Shown: positions 52,852 through 61,961 of the stretch, in pieces
Numbering within the stretch: position 1 is the stretch's first letter
How the letters are laid out: the number at the start of each line of letters is the position of its first letter
Origin: Pseudomonas sp. GM41(2012)
GTDB taxonomy: Bacteria; Pseudomonadota; Gammaproteobacteria; Pseudomonadales; Pseudomonadaceae
DNA length: 64,000 nt
NCBI RefSeq assembly: GCF_000282315.2
Contig: NZ_AKJN02000007.1
Coordinates: 310,001-374,000, forward strand
Direction of reading: 5' to 3'
Notes under the pieces: generated by a model
Database searches by the model: none
What the model was told of the DNA's origin: nothing
Seen by the model: the letters and a program-made list of their open reading frames with translations, nothing else
Translations under genes and position numbers: made by a program

Positions 52852-52971
52852 GGCGAAATCCTTGAAAATGCATTAATTGCGCCGGAGTATACCGGCCACC
52901 CGGCAGCTTGCCTATGCGACGGGGCTCCCGTCCGGCGGGGCTTGGCGTGATGCCGGTCAGCCAAACGCAAT

Positions 52972-53066
52972 CCCTGTGGGAGCGAGCCTGCTCGCGATGG
53001 CGGAGTGTCAGTCAACGAAGATGTTGAATATGATGGCCCCATCGCGAGCAGGCTCGCTCCCACAGG
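52972..53066. repeat. REP-type palindromic repeat, TGTGGGAGCGAGCCTGCTCGCGATGG family
   Basis: Near-perfect arms of about 28 bases (52972-52999 and 53038-53066) with a 38-base centre. It lies in the 324-base gap between the divergent lppL and cyaY genes; nothing else was recognised in that gap. Confidence 0.85.
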
Positions 53067-53175
53067 TTTGCAGGTCTGTAGGAAGGGCCCTTGGTCGTTA
53101 TCCTTTGCAATCACCGGGGCTCGCCCGTATCTTGCGGCGCTTGAGCGTGAGTAGACACTTTTTGAGGTTCCCGCA

Positions 53176-53508
53176 ATGAGTTTGACTGAAGCCCGTTTCC
53201 ACGATCTGGTCGATGCCACCCAGCAGACGCTGGAGGATATTTTTGACGAGTGTGACCTGGATATCGATCTGGAGAGCTCGGCCGGTGTGCTCACCGTCAA
53301 GTTCGAAAACGGCAGCCAGTTGATTTTCAGCCGCCAGGAACCGCTGCGGCAGCTATGGCTGGCAGCCGTGTCCGGCGGGTTCCACTTCGATTACGACGAA
53401 GAGAGCAAGCGTTGGATGTGTGACAAGAGCGACGAACAACTCGGCGAGATGCTCGAGCGCATCGTCAAGCAGCAAGCTGACGCCGAGCTCGATTTCGAAG
53501 GTTTGTGA
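53176..53508 (+). CDS. cyaY: CyaY, bacterial frataxin
   Basis: 110 residues. Acidic N-terminal helix (L-E-D-I-F-D-E-C-D-L-D-I-D-L-E) and strands with Q-L-I-F-S-R-Q-E-P-L-R-Q-L-W-L-A, the frataxin signature. It binds iron and tunes Fe-S cluster assembly by IscS. The next gene starts 4 bases after its stop. Confidence 0.95.
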   Translation: MSLTEARFHDLVDATQQTLEDIFDECDLDIDLESSAGVLTVKFENGSQLIFSRQEPLRQLWLAAVSGGFHFDYDEESKRWMCDKSDEQLGEMLERIVKQQADAELDFEGL

Positions 53509-53512
53509 GATC

Positions 53513-53731
53513 GTGACCCAGCCTGCGCCCGTTCGTCCGCCCAAACCGCTCTACAGCAATGTCAGCCCGGCGGTGGCTTCACCGTGCAGCGGCGTGTGTC
53601 GGCTGGATGAGCAGAAGGTCTGCCTTGGGTGTTTTCGCCATGTCGAAGACATCCGCGAATGGCGCTCGGCCGATGACGATCGGCGTCGTGTCATCTGCGC
53701 CCAGGCCACACAGCGCAAGACCTTGGCATAA
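53513..53731 (+). CDS. DUF1289 family protein
   Basis: 72 residues from a GTG at 53513. It has the DUF1289 cysteine pattern S-P-C-S-G-V-C-R-L-D then V-C-L-G-C-F-R, likely a small metal site, with E-W and a basic tail. The gene follows cyaY at once and is probably co-transcribed. Role unknown. Confidence 0.82.
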   Translation: MTQPAPVRPPKPLYSNVSPAVASPCSGVCRLDEQKVCLGCFRHVEDIREWRSADDDRRRVICAQATQRKTLA

Positions 53732-53738
53732 GGGCTTT

Positions 53739-53852
53739 TGTGGCGAGGGGGCTTGTCGGATCGCCGCACCGTCCCGTTCGGCTGCGAAGCAGTCGTGAGT
53801 TTTTTTGGGGGCGCTTCGCGACCCAACGGGGGCAAGCCCCCTCGCCACAGGG
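53739..53852. repeat. REP-type repeat, TGTGGCGAGGGGGCTTG family
   Basis: Arms TGTGGCGAGGGGGCTTG (from 53750) and CAAGCCCCCTCGCCACA, with an inner pairing of CCGTTCGGCTGCGAAGC-like sequence. It sits between two genes on the same strand. It belongs to a different repeat family from the TGTAGGAGC elements. Confidence 0.82.
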
Positions 53853-53948
53853 TTTTCTTCCACACGTCTGAAGCGCCACTCGGCCTCACTTGTTTATTTA
53901 TTGAGCTGTGATAGTGTCCAGATACGCCTCAACCCATCGAGGCTCGTG

Positions 53949-53977
53949 AAAACCCCGCCTTTTTCTGGCGGGGTTTT
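53949..53977 (+). terminator. Intrinsic terminator before rnk
   Basis: AAAACCCCGCC-7-GGCGGGGTTTT stem, followed by GC and TTTTT. It isolates rnk from the cyaY-DUF1289 transcript, or stops a leader. Confidence 0.88.
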
Positions 53978-54014
53978 GCTTTTTCTGTGCAGAAGAAAGG
54001 AGTCTGCCCAAATC

Positions 54015-54425
54015 ATGACCGCACCTTCAATCACTCTTACCCGTCTGGACGTACAACGTCTGGAACGCCTGATCGACAGCCTGGATGACACGCTGCCGGG
54101 CGTTATCGCGCTGCAAACCGAACTGGATCGCGCCGATACCCTGGTCGGTCACGATGAAGTACCCGCCGATGTCGTGACCATGAATTCCCGTGTGCATTGC
54201 CGCGAAGAAGGCAGTGGCAAGGACTATCACCTGACGCTGGTTTATCCGAAGGATGCCAACGCCGACGAAGGCAAGATTTCCATTCTGGCGCCAGTGGGCA
54301 GCGCGCTGCTCGGCCTGAAGGTGGGTCAGCACATCGACTGGCCGGCACCGGGCGGCAAGACGCTCAAACTGACCCTGCTGGAAGTTGAATGGCAGCCGGC
54401 CGAGGGCGGTCACTTTCCGGAATAA
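54015..54425 (+). CDS. rnk: Rnk, nucleoside diphosphate kinase regulator
   Basis: 136 residues from the ATG at 54015 (AAAGGAG 12 bases upstream). A coiled-coil N-terminus leads to a GreA/GreB-like C-terminal domain (V-Y-P-K-D-A-N-A-D-E-G-K-I-S-I-L-A-P-V-G). Rnk resembles Gre factors and was found as a regulator of Ndk levels and polysaccharide in P. aeruginosa (PA5274). It ends 5 bases from the convergent cyaA. Confidence 0.9.
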   Translation: MTAPSITLTRLDVQRLERLIDSLDDTLPGVIALQTELDRADTLVGHDEVPADVVTMNSRVHCREEGSGKDYHLTLVYPKDANADEGKISILAPVGSALLGLKVGQHIDWPAPGGKTLKLTLLEVEWQPAEGGHFPE

Positions 54426-54430
54426 GCTCG

Positions 54431-57277
54431 TCAGACCTGCTCGAGCGCCTCGTTCAATGCGCGCTCCAGGTCAGCCTTGTAGCGCAAATACAAAATGCTT
54501 GAACTCTGACCATCACCGAGCAGGCCCGACAGGTCCAGGTCGGTGATGTAGCAGCGATAGCGTTCGGTTTCACGGCGCTGCTCGACGATTTCCCGGGCGA
54601 CCACGCTGAACAGTCGGTCGCCATGTTCCAGCTCTGAAAATTCCCGCTGATTGCAATACAACGTGACCTGCACCTGTCCCGGTGCTGCTTTGCCGACAAT
54701 CGCCTGCACGTCGTAGAACGGTTTGTTGACCGGGGTTTGCGGCGCTGGCCGAGCTTCGACCCGACGCGCCCGTACAGGGCCGGAGGGCAGCAGTTGGTAA
54801 TACAAGGTGTCCAGGCTCAGCGGCTGGGCGACGTCCATCGGCAGCAAGGCGTCGCGCCGGTACTGGATCGATTGCAGGAAACGTTGCAGCGGCACCAGCA
54901 GGCTTTGCTCGTCGTGATAGGGCAAGCGCTGCTGCCACAGGGCATTGAATTCATCCAGCACGTACAGGTCGGCGTGGTATTCGTTGATCCGGTAGAACAC
55001 CTGAATGCAATCGGGCTGGCCCATCGGCAGGACCAGCGCCAGGTCGTGATCTTCCAGTGCCATCGGGTCCAGGTGCAGCGGGCTGTAGCTTGCCCGCTCT
55101 TCGCCCAGGTAATCGACCAGCGCCGGCAGCGTGGCGAGGGCGACATGATTGACCTGGCCGGGCACCAGTTCCAACACGTGGTAGTGCTGCTGGACCTGAA
55201 TCAGGTAGCGATGATTGAGTTTGCTCAACAGCAGGTTCTGCGCGGTGTCGAGGATCTCTTCAACCCGCTGGGCGATAAACTGCGCGCGGTTGTGGCAGAA
55301 GCAACGAACCCGCAACGTGGGTTGTTGTAGCCCGCCGGGCAGGTTGTTGAGGTAATCGCGCACACAGTCGAGCAGCGCGTGAGGGCCGTCGAAGCGGCTG
55401 ACCAGCACTTCGTTCCAACTGTTGAGCGTGACCTGATCCAGGGTCAGTACCAGGTTTTCCCGGACGCCGGCGTAACTCAGGGAGTCGGTGCGCTCGGTGG
55501 TCATCAGGATGTTCAGGTCGCGGTGGTGCTTGAGTGGATCGACGCCGACGTTCACCAGAATCAGCACTTCGCTCGGCACGCTGGCGCGCAGTAACGGTTC
55601 TTCGGCAACGGTCGTCAGCGGCAGGACGATGCTCTGTTGCAGGCTGCCGAGCAGGTTGAACAGTTCGAACTCGCTCAGGTCGCTGGTGCCGGGATGCAAG
55701 GCCAGGCGAGTGCTGCTGTCGATCACGCCATTGCGGTGACACCAGGTCAGCAGTTCCAGCAATTGGCGGCTGCGCTTGATCGGTGCGAAATGTTCCCATT
55801 CGAGGGCCGTCAGGCTGCCGTTGTACAACCCCCACTGAGTTTGACCCGATTCTTTTTTGTTCGGCGCGTGCACCAGCGTGAGGGTGTCTTCGGCCAGATC
55901 CGGGGCGATGCCAGGGTTGATGAACTCGACCTTGTCGGCCTTGCGCTCGAAAGCTGCGTACAGCCGTCGACCCAGCACGTTGAGGTCGCGCTTGTTGATC
56001 AGGCTGACGGTCTGTTCGTTGCGGGCGAACTGGGTCAGGAAGCGATAGCTGTAATTTAGCTCGTTGACCAAGGCCCTGCGTTCAGAGCCGACCTGACGGA
56101 CTTTCCACTGGCTGCGGCTATCGAGCAGCGCCAGTTGACGATGGTCCCACTGCCATTCGTGGGCCAGGCGTTTGAGCAACGAACGCTGCCAGCTCTGCGT
56201 GCGACTGTTGCTGCCGGTGAGTTTGCGATTGACCTTCAGGTACAACGCCCGGCGTACCAGCTCCAGGCGTTCCGGCTCGCCACGGGCGGTGAGGTATTCC
56301 TCGATGCGCCGGTAAACCACGACGTAGGGATCCAGCTCATCAAGGTCGAGCCGATTGGCAAACACCGCTTGCTTGAAGCGCAGGCTCAGGCAATGGACCT
56401 TGGGATGTTCGCTGGCGTAGACCTCGATCAGCAGCAGCTTGAGGACCGATTTGTACGGCGACTCGATGCCCTTGAACAACTGCCAGAGCCCGGCACCGAT
56501 AAATTCGCCAGGCGGGATATAGGCCAGATGCCCCAGGTCGAGGGTTTCATCGGCACGGATGAAGCGCTTGGACATCAGCGTGTGGGTGTAACGGTCGTAG
56601 CTCGCTTCTTCGTAGACGGGCACCAGCCACCAGATGGGCGTGCGTCCGGCCAGCCAGATCGCGGTGCGATAAAACTCGTCCAGCAGCAGATAGTGCTGGG
56701 TGGTGCCGCAGTCTTCCGAGCTCAGTTGGGTATCACGTTCGCCGCGTACGAAACGGGTCGGGTCGATCAGGAAGAAATGCGCCTCGGCGCCCTGACTGGC
56801 CGCCCAGGTTTCGAGAAGCTGGCATTTTTTGCGCAGTTCAGTGAGCTCGCTTTCGCTCAAGTCCGGCCCGTGACAGACCCACACGTCCATGTCGCTTCGG
56901 TCGGCCTGGGCGAGGGTGCCGAGGCTGCCCATCAGGAACAGGCCGTGAATCGGTCGCGGCGGATTGCTGCCATGGCGGGGCTTATAGGAAAACGAGCGGG
57001 TCAGGCGTTGGGCTTCGGCGAGGGTGTTGGCGTCGGGTTCGTAATTCGACAGCCCGGCCGGCGTGCCGCCCGAAACGTACCCCGGCAACAGCGGATGATT
57101 GACGTGGAAAAACAGCGGCAACAAGGTCAGCACTGCTTGCTGGCGGGTCGACAACCCTTCCATGGCGCGGGCCATGCGGCCTTCATTGAGCTTCAGAAAA
57201 CGTGCGCGCAGCTGGCTGAGAACCTTGCGGTCGATTCCCTCGTCCAGATCGGGGCGGATTTCATGGGTGCGGGTCAT
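54431..57277 (-). CDS. cyaA: Class I adenylate cyclase
   Basis: 948 residues, slightly longer than the ~850 of E. coli. The N-terminal catalytic half includes the nucleotidyltransferase motif M-G-S-L-G-T-L-A-Q-A-D-R-S-D-M-D-V-W (about 112-129). The C-terminal half is regulatory. It makes cAMP, which acts through Vfr/Crp. Starts near S-cysteine-free sequence M-T-R-T-H-E-I-R. Confidence 0.95.
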   Translation of the reverse strand: MTRTHEIRPDLDEGIDRKVLSQLRARFLKLNEGRMARAMEGLSTRQQAVLTLLPLFFHVNHPLLPGYVSGGTPAGLSNYEPDANTLAEAQRLTRSFSYKPRHGSNPPRPIHGLFLMGSLGTLAQADRSDMDVWVCHGPDLSESELTELRKKCQLLETWAASQGAEAHFFLIDPTRFVRGERDTQLSSEDCGTTQHYLLLDEFYRTAIWLAGRTPIWWLVPVYEEASYDRYTHTLMSKRFIRADETLDLGHLAYIPPGEFIGAGLWQLFKGIESPYKSVLKLLLIEVYASEHPKVHCLSLRFKQAVFANRLDLDELDPYVVVYRRIEEYLTARGEPERLELVRRALYLKVNRKLTGSNSRTQSWQRSLLKRLAHEWQWDHRQLALLDSRSQWKVRQVGSERRALVNELNYSYRFLTQFARNEQTVSLINKRDLNVLGRRLYAAFERKADKVEFINPGIAPDLAEDTLTLVHAPNKKESGQTQWGLYNGSLTALEWEHFAPIKRSRQLLELLTWCHRNGVIDSSTRLALHPGTSDLSEFELFNLLGSLQQSIVLPLTTVAEEPLLRASVPSEVLILVNVGVDPLKHHRDLNILMTTERTDSLSYAGVRENLVLTLDQVTLNSWNEVLVSRFDGPHALLDCVRDYLNNLPGGLQQPTLRVRCFCHNRAQFIAQRVEEILDTAQNLLLSKLNHRYLIQVQQHYHVLELVPGQVNHVALATLPALVDYLGEERASYSPLHLDPMALEDHDLALVLPMGQPDCIQVFYRINEYHADLYVLDEFNALWQQRLPYHDEQSLLVPLQRFLQSIQYRRDALLPMDVAQPLSLDTLYYQLLPSGPVRARRVEARPAPQTPVNKPFYDVQAIVGKAAPGQVQVTLYCNQREFSELEHGDRLFSVVAREIVEQRRETERYRCYITDLDLSGLLGDGQSSSILYLRYKADLERALNEALEQV

Positions 57278-57434
57278 GTCAGCTCAAACCGGCTCGCGGG
57301 GCTCAGACGTGGATGTCTGCGGATGAGGGGCAGTTTAGCGCCTCGGCTCCAGGACTTTTAAGCTGATTTTGTTTTTCCGGCGTCAGATTTTTATCGCGAG
57401 GCGACGACAGGTAACAGGGCAGGTAACGAAATGT

Positions 57435-57470
57435 GCCCGCGGAAATCCCGTAGCAGGGGTTTCCGTGGGC
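57435..57470 (-). terminator. Terminator-like hairpin after the TIGR02647 gene
   Basis: GCCCGCGGAAA (57435-57445) pairs with TTTCCGTGGGC (57460-57470), extended by TCCC/GGGG inside. It lies just downstream of the minus-strand gene. No long T run follows. Confidence 0.6.
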
Positions 57471-57483
57471 GCGACGGTAATGC

Positions 57484-57729
57484 TCAGGCAGTTTCCCGGA
57501 CGTTGAGAATGGTCAGAACGGTTTGCACATTTTGCGCGGCGTCACGACCGAGGCTGGTCAGATAACCACCATCTGGCTGGGTGATCAGTTCTTTGTCGAA
57601 CAGTCTTTGGGCGGCGGCAATGGCTTTCGGGGCAGCGGTTTGATGAATTTTCAAACCTTCCTGGGAACTGTCCAGGTTGAAGAGTGCGAGGATTTCCAGT
57701 TCGGCAACCAACTCAGGGGTAAGCGACAT
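57484..57729 (-). CDS. TIGR02647 family small protein
   Basis: 81 residues: S-L-T-P-E-L-V-A-E-L-E-I-L-A-L-F-N-L-D-S at the start, then R-L-F-D-K-E-L-I-T-Q-P-D-G-G-Y-L-T. It matches a small conserved Pseudomonas family (PA5271 neighbour of cyaA). It looks like a short winged-helix-type fold, but the role is unknown. Confidence 0.8.
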   Translation of the reverse strand: MSLTPELVAELEILALFNLDSSQEGLKIHQTAAPKAIAAAQRLFDKELITQPDGGYLTSLGRDAAQNVQTVLTILNVRETA

Positions 57730-57952
57730 AAGGACTCCAGACTTTCTAGGAATTGGACGACAGCGTCCCTAAGGTGATCCCACTCGGGCGGCATGTCCAG
57801 TGCTCGCGACAGGGTTTTTTCGCCTTGGGAAGCATTCCCCGGTGGGTGGTGCGGCAGCGGGGTGGGTTCAGTGTAGTCAGGGGCTGGAGGAAGGCGGGAG
57901 CGATTGGTGACAATTTGTGTTGGAGCCGATTCTGTGGCGAGGGAGCGGCCGT

Positions 57953-58051
57953 CTGTGGCGAGGGGGCTTGCCCCCGTTGGGTCGCGAAGCGGCCCCAAAA
58001 GCTTTGCGACTGCTTCGCAGCCGAACGGGGGCAAGCCCCCTCGCCACAGGG
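57953..58051. repeat. REP-type repeat, TGTGGCGAGGGGGCTTGCCCCCG family
   Basis: Long inverted arms, TGTGGCGAGGGGGCTTGCCC at the left and its complement at the right, with an inner GCGAAGC/GCTTCGC pairing. A truncated extra copy, TGTGGCGAGGGAGCGG, lies just before (57932). The 332-base gap between 57730 and 58061 holds nothing else that I recognise. Confidence 0.85.
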
Positions 58052-58061
58052 GCCTGCGCGG

Positions 58062-58346
58062 TTATTTCTTTTCGGGCGGCAACTCTGGCAATGCACGCAA
58101 CGCGGCTTCATACCATTCGGTATTGAACGCGCGGTCTTCTTCGAGGATTGCGTCGATTTCCACTGCCAGAACGTGTGCCATCAGATTGAGGATTTCTTCA
58201 CGCTCGTAACCCACCAGGGTTAGCTTGTTGAAGGTCGCCTTGGCGGCTGGCGGGTTGTCGCTTTCGATCTGGTTTTCGATGGCTTCGACCAGGGTGTTTT
58301 CGGCGAACTCTTCTTCGTCGATCTCGATATCTGTTGGCTCGCTCAT
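58062..58346 (-). CDS. Conserved small acidic protein
   Basis: 94 residues with a strongly acidic N-terminus (D-I-E-I-D-E-E-E-F) and a helical body (E-E-I-L-N-L-M-A-H-V-L-A-V-E-I-D). The gene is conserved at this place in Pseudomonas as I recall, but has no assigned function. TTGAGGAGCC just upstream of the start gives a good ribosome site. Confidence 0.75.
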   Translation of the reverse strand: MSEPTDIEIDEEEFAENTLVEAIENQIESDNPPAAKATFNKLTLVGYEREEILNLMAHVLAVEIDAILEEDRAFNTEWYEAALRALPELPPEKK

Positions 58347-58470
58347 GGCAGGCTCCTCAAGTTAAGGCGGCCAGTTTACCTGCATTCAGCGCTGTGATGC
58401 TGCTGGCAAGAAACGTCGCGGCGTTCTATAAAAGGCACCTGCCAACCCCGCACGGCCTGGAGGCTATGTG

Positions 58471-59130
58471 ATGCTCAAGCTTTATGGATTTTCCGTCAGC
58501 AACTACTACAACATGGTCAAGCTGGCGCTGCTCGAGAAGGGACTGCCGTTTGAAGAGGTGATGTTTCACCCGGGGCCGAGCCCCGAGGCATTAGCCATCA
58601 GCCCGCGCGGGAAGGTGCCGGTGCTGGGCGTCGAACAGGGTTTCGTCAACGAAACCAGCGTGATTCTCGAGTTCCTCGAACAAAGCCAGAAAGGCACGCC
58701 ACTGTTGCCAAGCGATCCCTTTGAGCGATCGCAGGTCCTGGCACTGGCCAAGGAAATCGAGCTGTACATCGAATTGCCGGGGCGTGCCTGCTACGCCGAA
58801 GCATTTTTCGGCATGACTGTGCCGGATGCGATCAAGGAAAAGACCAAAGCCGAGTTGCTGCTGGGGTTTGCCTCACTGGGCAGGCACGGCAAGTTCGCCC
58901 CTTATGTGGCAGGCGACAGCCTGAGCATTGCGGATTTGTATTTCTTCTACAGCGTGCCGTTGGCCTGTGCGGTGGCGCAGAAGCTGTTTGACCTGGATTT
59001 GCTGGCTGAGATGCCGGCGGCCAAGGCGCTGCTGGAGCGTCTGGGGCAAAATCCGAATGTGCAGCGGATTGCGAAGGACAAGGAAGCGGCGATGCCAGCG
59101 TTTTTGGCGATGGTCGCGTCCAAGAAGTAG
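58471..59130 (+). CDS. Glutathione S-transferase
   Basis: 219 residues from the ATG at 58471 (GGAGG 7 bases upstream; a GTG one codon earlier is less likely). Thioredoxin-like domain with V-S-N-Y-Y-N near residue 10 as the active site and P-R-G-K-V-P-V-L near 50, the cis-proline, then E-T-S-V-I-L-E-F-L; a helical C-terminal domain with S-I-A-D-L-Y. Role in detoxification or redox; the substrate is not known. Confidence 0.88.
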   Translation: MLKLYGFSVSNYYNMVKLALLEKGLPFEEVMFHPGPSPEALAISPRGKVPVLGVEQGFVNETSVILEFLEQSQKGTPLLPSDPFERSQVLALAKEIELYIELPGRACYAEAFFGMTVPDAIKEKTKAELLLGFASLGRHGKFAPYVAGDSLSIADLYFFYSVPLACAVAQKLFDLDLLAEMPAAKALLERLGQNPNVQRIAKDKEAAMPAFLAMVASKK

Positions 59131-59155
59131 GTTTTTGCAGCGTTCTTGCGAATGT

Positions 59156-59220
59156 CATCGCGGGCACGCCTTGCTCCTACGGATCACGCGAATCCCTAGG
59201 AGCAAGGCTTGCCCGCGATG
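59156..59220. repeat. REP-type palindromic repeat, GGAGCAAGGCTTGCCCGCGATG family
   Basis: Short version: arms CATCGCGGGCACGCCTTGCT and AGCAAGGCTTGCCCGCGATG with a 22-base centre. Lies between convergent GST and argH and reaches to within 4 bases of the argH stop. Confidence 0.85.
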
Positions 59221-59223
59221 CTT

Positions 59224-60618
59224 TTAGCGGCTGGCGAGCAACGCCTGGCCGCGAACCACAGCCTTCTTGACCTGTGCCGGCGCAGTTCCGCCGATATGGT
59301 CACGGGCATTCACCGAGCCTTCCAGGGTCAGCACGGCGAACACGTCCTGATCGATCTGGTCGCTGAACTTGCGCAACTCTTCCAGGCTCATTTCCGCCAG
59401 GTCTTTACCGCTTTCCACGCCGTACTTCACGGCATGGCCAACGATTTCGTGGCAGTCACGGAACGGCAGACCACGACGTACCAGGTAGTCGGCCAGGTCG
59501 GTGGCGGTGGAGAAGCCGCGCAGGGCTGCTTCACGCATCATCGCGTGCTTGGGTTTGATCGCCGGGATCATGTCGGCAAAGGCCCGCAGCGAGTCGCGCA
59601 ATGTGTCGGCGGCGTCGAACAGTGGCTCTTTATCTTCCTGGTTGTCCTTGTTGTAGGCCAGTGGCTGGCCTTTCATCAGGGTCAGCAGGCCCATCAGTGC
59701 ACCGAATACGCGACCGGTCTTGCCACGCACCAGCTCCGGGACGTCCGGGTTTTTCTTTTGCGGCATGATCGAGCTGCCGGTGCAGAAACGGTCCGGCAGA
59801 TCGATGAACTGGAACTGCGCGCTGGTCCACAGCACCAGCTCTTCGGAGAAGCGCGACAAGTGCATCATCGCGATGCTCGCGGCCGAGCAGAACTCGATGG
59901 CGAAGTCACGATCGGACACGTTGTCCAGCGAGTTACCGCCCACAGCGTCGAAGCCCAGCAGTTGAGCGGTGTATTCGCGGTCGATCGGGTAGGTGGTTCC
60001 GGCCAGTGCGGCACTGCCCAGCGGCATGCGGTTGGTACGTTTGCGGCAGTCGACCAGGCGTTCGTAGTCGCGGCTGAGCATTTCGAACCAGGCCAGCATG
60101 TGGTGCCCGAAGGTCACCGGCTGCGCGGTTTGCAGGTGGGTGAAGCCCGGCATGATGCTACCGGCTTCGCGCTCGGCCTGCTCCAGCAAGCCTTTTTGCA
60201 GGCGGGTGATTTCGCTCAGGATCAGGTCGATCTCGTCACGCAGCCACAGGCGGATGTCGGTGGCGACCTGGTCGTTACGGCTGCGCCCGGTGTGCAGCTT
60301 TTTACCGGTGACGCCGATGCGATCGGTCAGACGCGCCTCGATGTTCATGTGCACGTCTTCGAGGTCGATGCGCCAGTCGAACTGGCCGGCCTCGATTTCA
60401 CCCTGGATGGTCTTCAGGCCATCAGTGATGCTGTCGCGCTCGGCATCGGTCAGCACGCCGACCTTGGCCAGCATCGTGGCGTGAGCGATCGAGCCCATGA
60501 TGTCGTGGCGATACAGGCGCTGGTCGAAAGTGACGGAGGCGGTGAAGCGGGCGACGAAGGCGTCGACGGGTTCACTGAAGCGGCCGCCCCAGGACTGATT
60601 GGTCTTGTCAGTGCTCAT
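59224..60618 (-). CDS. argH: Argininosuccinate lyase
   Basis: 464 residues. The signature is G-S-S-I-M-P-Q-K-K-N-P (about 280-290), with T-G-R-S-R-N-D-Q near 112 and H-L-Q-T-A-Q-P near 158 that carries the catalytic histidine. It splits argininosuccinate to arginine and fumarate. Divergent from algR, as expected for pseudomonads. Confidence 0.97.
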   Translation of the reverse strand: MSTDKTNQSWGGRFSEPVDAFVARFTASVTFDQRLYRHDIMGSIAHATMLAKVGVLTDAERDSITDGLKTIQGEIEAGQFDWRIDLEDVHMNIEARLTDRIGVTGKKLHTGRSRNDQVATDIRLWLRDEIDLILSEITRLQKGLLEQAEREAGSIMPGFTHLQTAQPVTFGHHMLAWFEMLSRDYERLVDCRKRTNRMPLGSAALAGTTYPIDREYTAQLLGFDAVGGNSLDNVSDRDFAIEFCSAASIAMMHLSRFSEELVLWTSAQFQFIDLPDRFCTGSSIMPQKKNPDVPELVRGKTGRVFGALMGLLTLMKGQPLAYNKDNQEDKEPLFDAADTLRDSLRAFADMIPAIKPKHAMMREAALRGFSTATDLADYLVRRGLPFRDCHEIVGHAVKYGVESGKDLAEMSLEELRKFSDQIDQDVFAVLTLEGSVNARDHIGGTAPAQVKKAVVRGQALLASR

Positions 60619-61077
60619 GAATTCGCTCGTGTCGGCTGAAGAAAGATGGCGTAGAAAGCTGTCGCGGATAATAACAGGGTTGCCAATCCTGTCGCTGACA
60701 CTGGTCGATACGTTTTTTTCTCAGGTGGCGGTCCATACTCGAATCAATGCCGAGGGGAATTGCGCAACGATATTTTTCAATTGAGCAATATCGTGCCGGC
60801 AACCGTCTACAGTTGGACAGTAGGACCAGCGCACTTCCAGACGCTGCAGCTGACTATAAGAAGAGGGGGTGTTCGTATTGTGTATCAACAAACCCTACGG
60901 CGATGCCTCGCCAATGCGGGCCTGGGCCGCCAAACGCACGACAGATGAAAATTTAGCCGTCGGTCGGGCGGCACTTTTTGGCCCTCGCGCTAGTCTTAGC
61001 GTGGATCGCGGTGACGGACGTCACTTCACCTGTCTACGCTATCCTTGTGCGAGACTCACGCAGGAATCCAGCGCAAT
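60619..61077. other. 459-base intergenic region between argH and algR
   Basis: No gene, and no remnant of an algZ/fimS kinase. The first 250 bases are more AT-rich than the rest. It contains an inverted repeat ACGATATT (60767-60774) / AATATCGT (60787-60794) that could be a hairpin or operator. Promoters for both flanking genes must lie here; I could not assign their boxes. Confidence 0.6.
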
Positions 61078-61824
61078 ATGAATGTCCTGATCGTTGATGA
61101 CGAACCCCTTGCCCGCGAGCGCCTGAGCCGAATGGTTGGCGAACTCGAGGGATACAGTGTCCTGGAGCCTAGCGCCACGAACGGCGATGAGGCGTTGGCA
61201 CTGATCGACAGCCACAAACCGGATATCGTGCTGCTCGATATCGGCATGCCAGGCCTCGATGGCCTGCAAGTGGCTGCACGGTTGTGCGAACGCGAAACCC
61301 CGCCCGCCGTGGTGTTTTGCACCGGGCCCGATGAATTTGCCGTGGAAGCCCTGCAGGCCAGCGCCGTGGGCTATCTGGTGAAGCCTGTGCGAACTGAACA
61401 TTTACATGATGCATTGAAAAAAGCCGAGCGACCCAATCGTGTACAGCTCGCTGCCTTGACCCGTCCCGCAGCCGAAAGTGGCAGTGGCCCACGCAGCCAC
61501 ATCAGCGCCCGTACCCGTAAAGGCATCGAACTGATCCCGTTGGGTCAGGTGGTCTACTTTATTGCGGATCACAAATACGTGACCTTGCGCCACGAAGGCG
61601 GCGAAGTGCTGCTGGATGAGCCGCTCAAGGCCCTTGAAGATGAATTTGGTGACCGCTTCGTGCGAATCCACCGCAACGCGCTGGTTGCTCGCGAGCGCAT
61701 CGAACGCCTGCAACGCACGCCTCTGGGGCATTTTCAGCTGTTCCTCAAAGGCTTGAACGGCGACGCCCTGATCGTCAGCCGACGGCATGTGGCGGGCGTG
61801 CGCAAGATGATGCAACAGCTTTAA
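61078..61824 (+). CDS. algR: Response regulator AlgR
   Basis: 248 residues from the ATG at 61078, which follows GCAGGAATCC. The receiver domain (1-115) carries Asp54 in I-V-L-L-D-I-G-M-P-G and Lys in V-K-P-V. A LytTR DNA-binding domain fills 145-245. AlgR controls alginate, twitching motility and virulence genes in P. aeruginosa. There its kinase AlgZ (FimS) is encoded just upstream; that gene is absent here. A hemC-hemD-hemX set follows. Confidence 0.95.
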   Translation: MNVLIVDDEPLARERLSRMVGELEGYSVLEPSATNGDEALALIDSHKPDIVLLDIGMPGLDGLQVAARLCERETPPAVVFCTGPDEFAVEALQASAVGYLVKPVRTEHLHDALKKAERPNRVQLAALTRPAAESGSGPRSHISARTRKGIELIPLGQVVYFIADHKYVTLRHEGGEVLLDEPLKALEDEFGDRFVRIHRNALVARERIERLQRTPLGHFQLFLKGLNGDALIVSRRHVAGVRKMMQQL

Positions 61825-61961
61825 TCCGCCATTTTCGGGCGGGTTTCATCCCGATTGCTGGATGTCTGAGGCCAGGGAGGCCACGCGGTTTCTGATACAA
61901 GTCAAAGTGGATTTGGCTGAGCTGTTATTATCTGCCGTATCTATTCAGTACGGATTGATCC

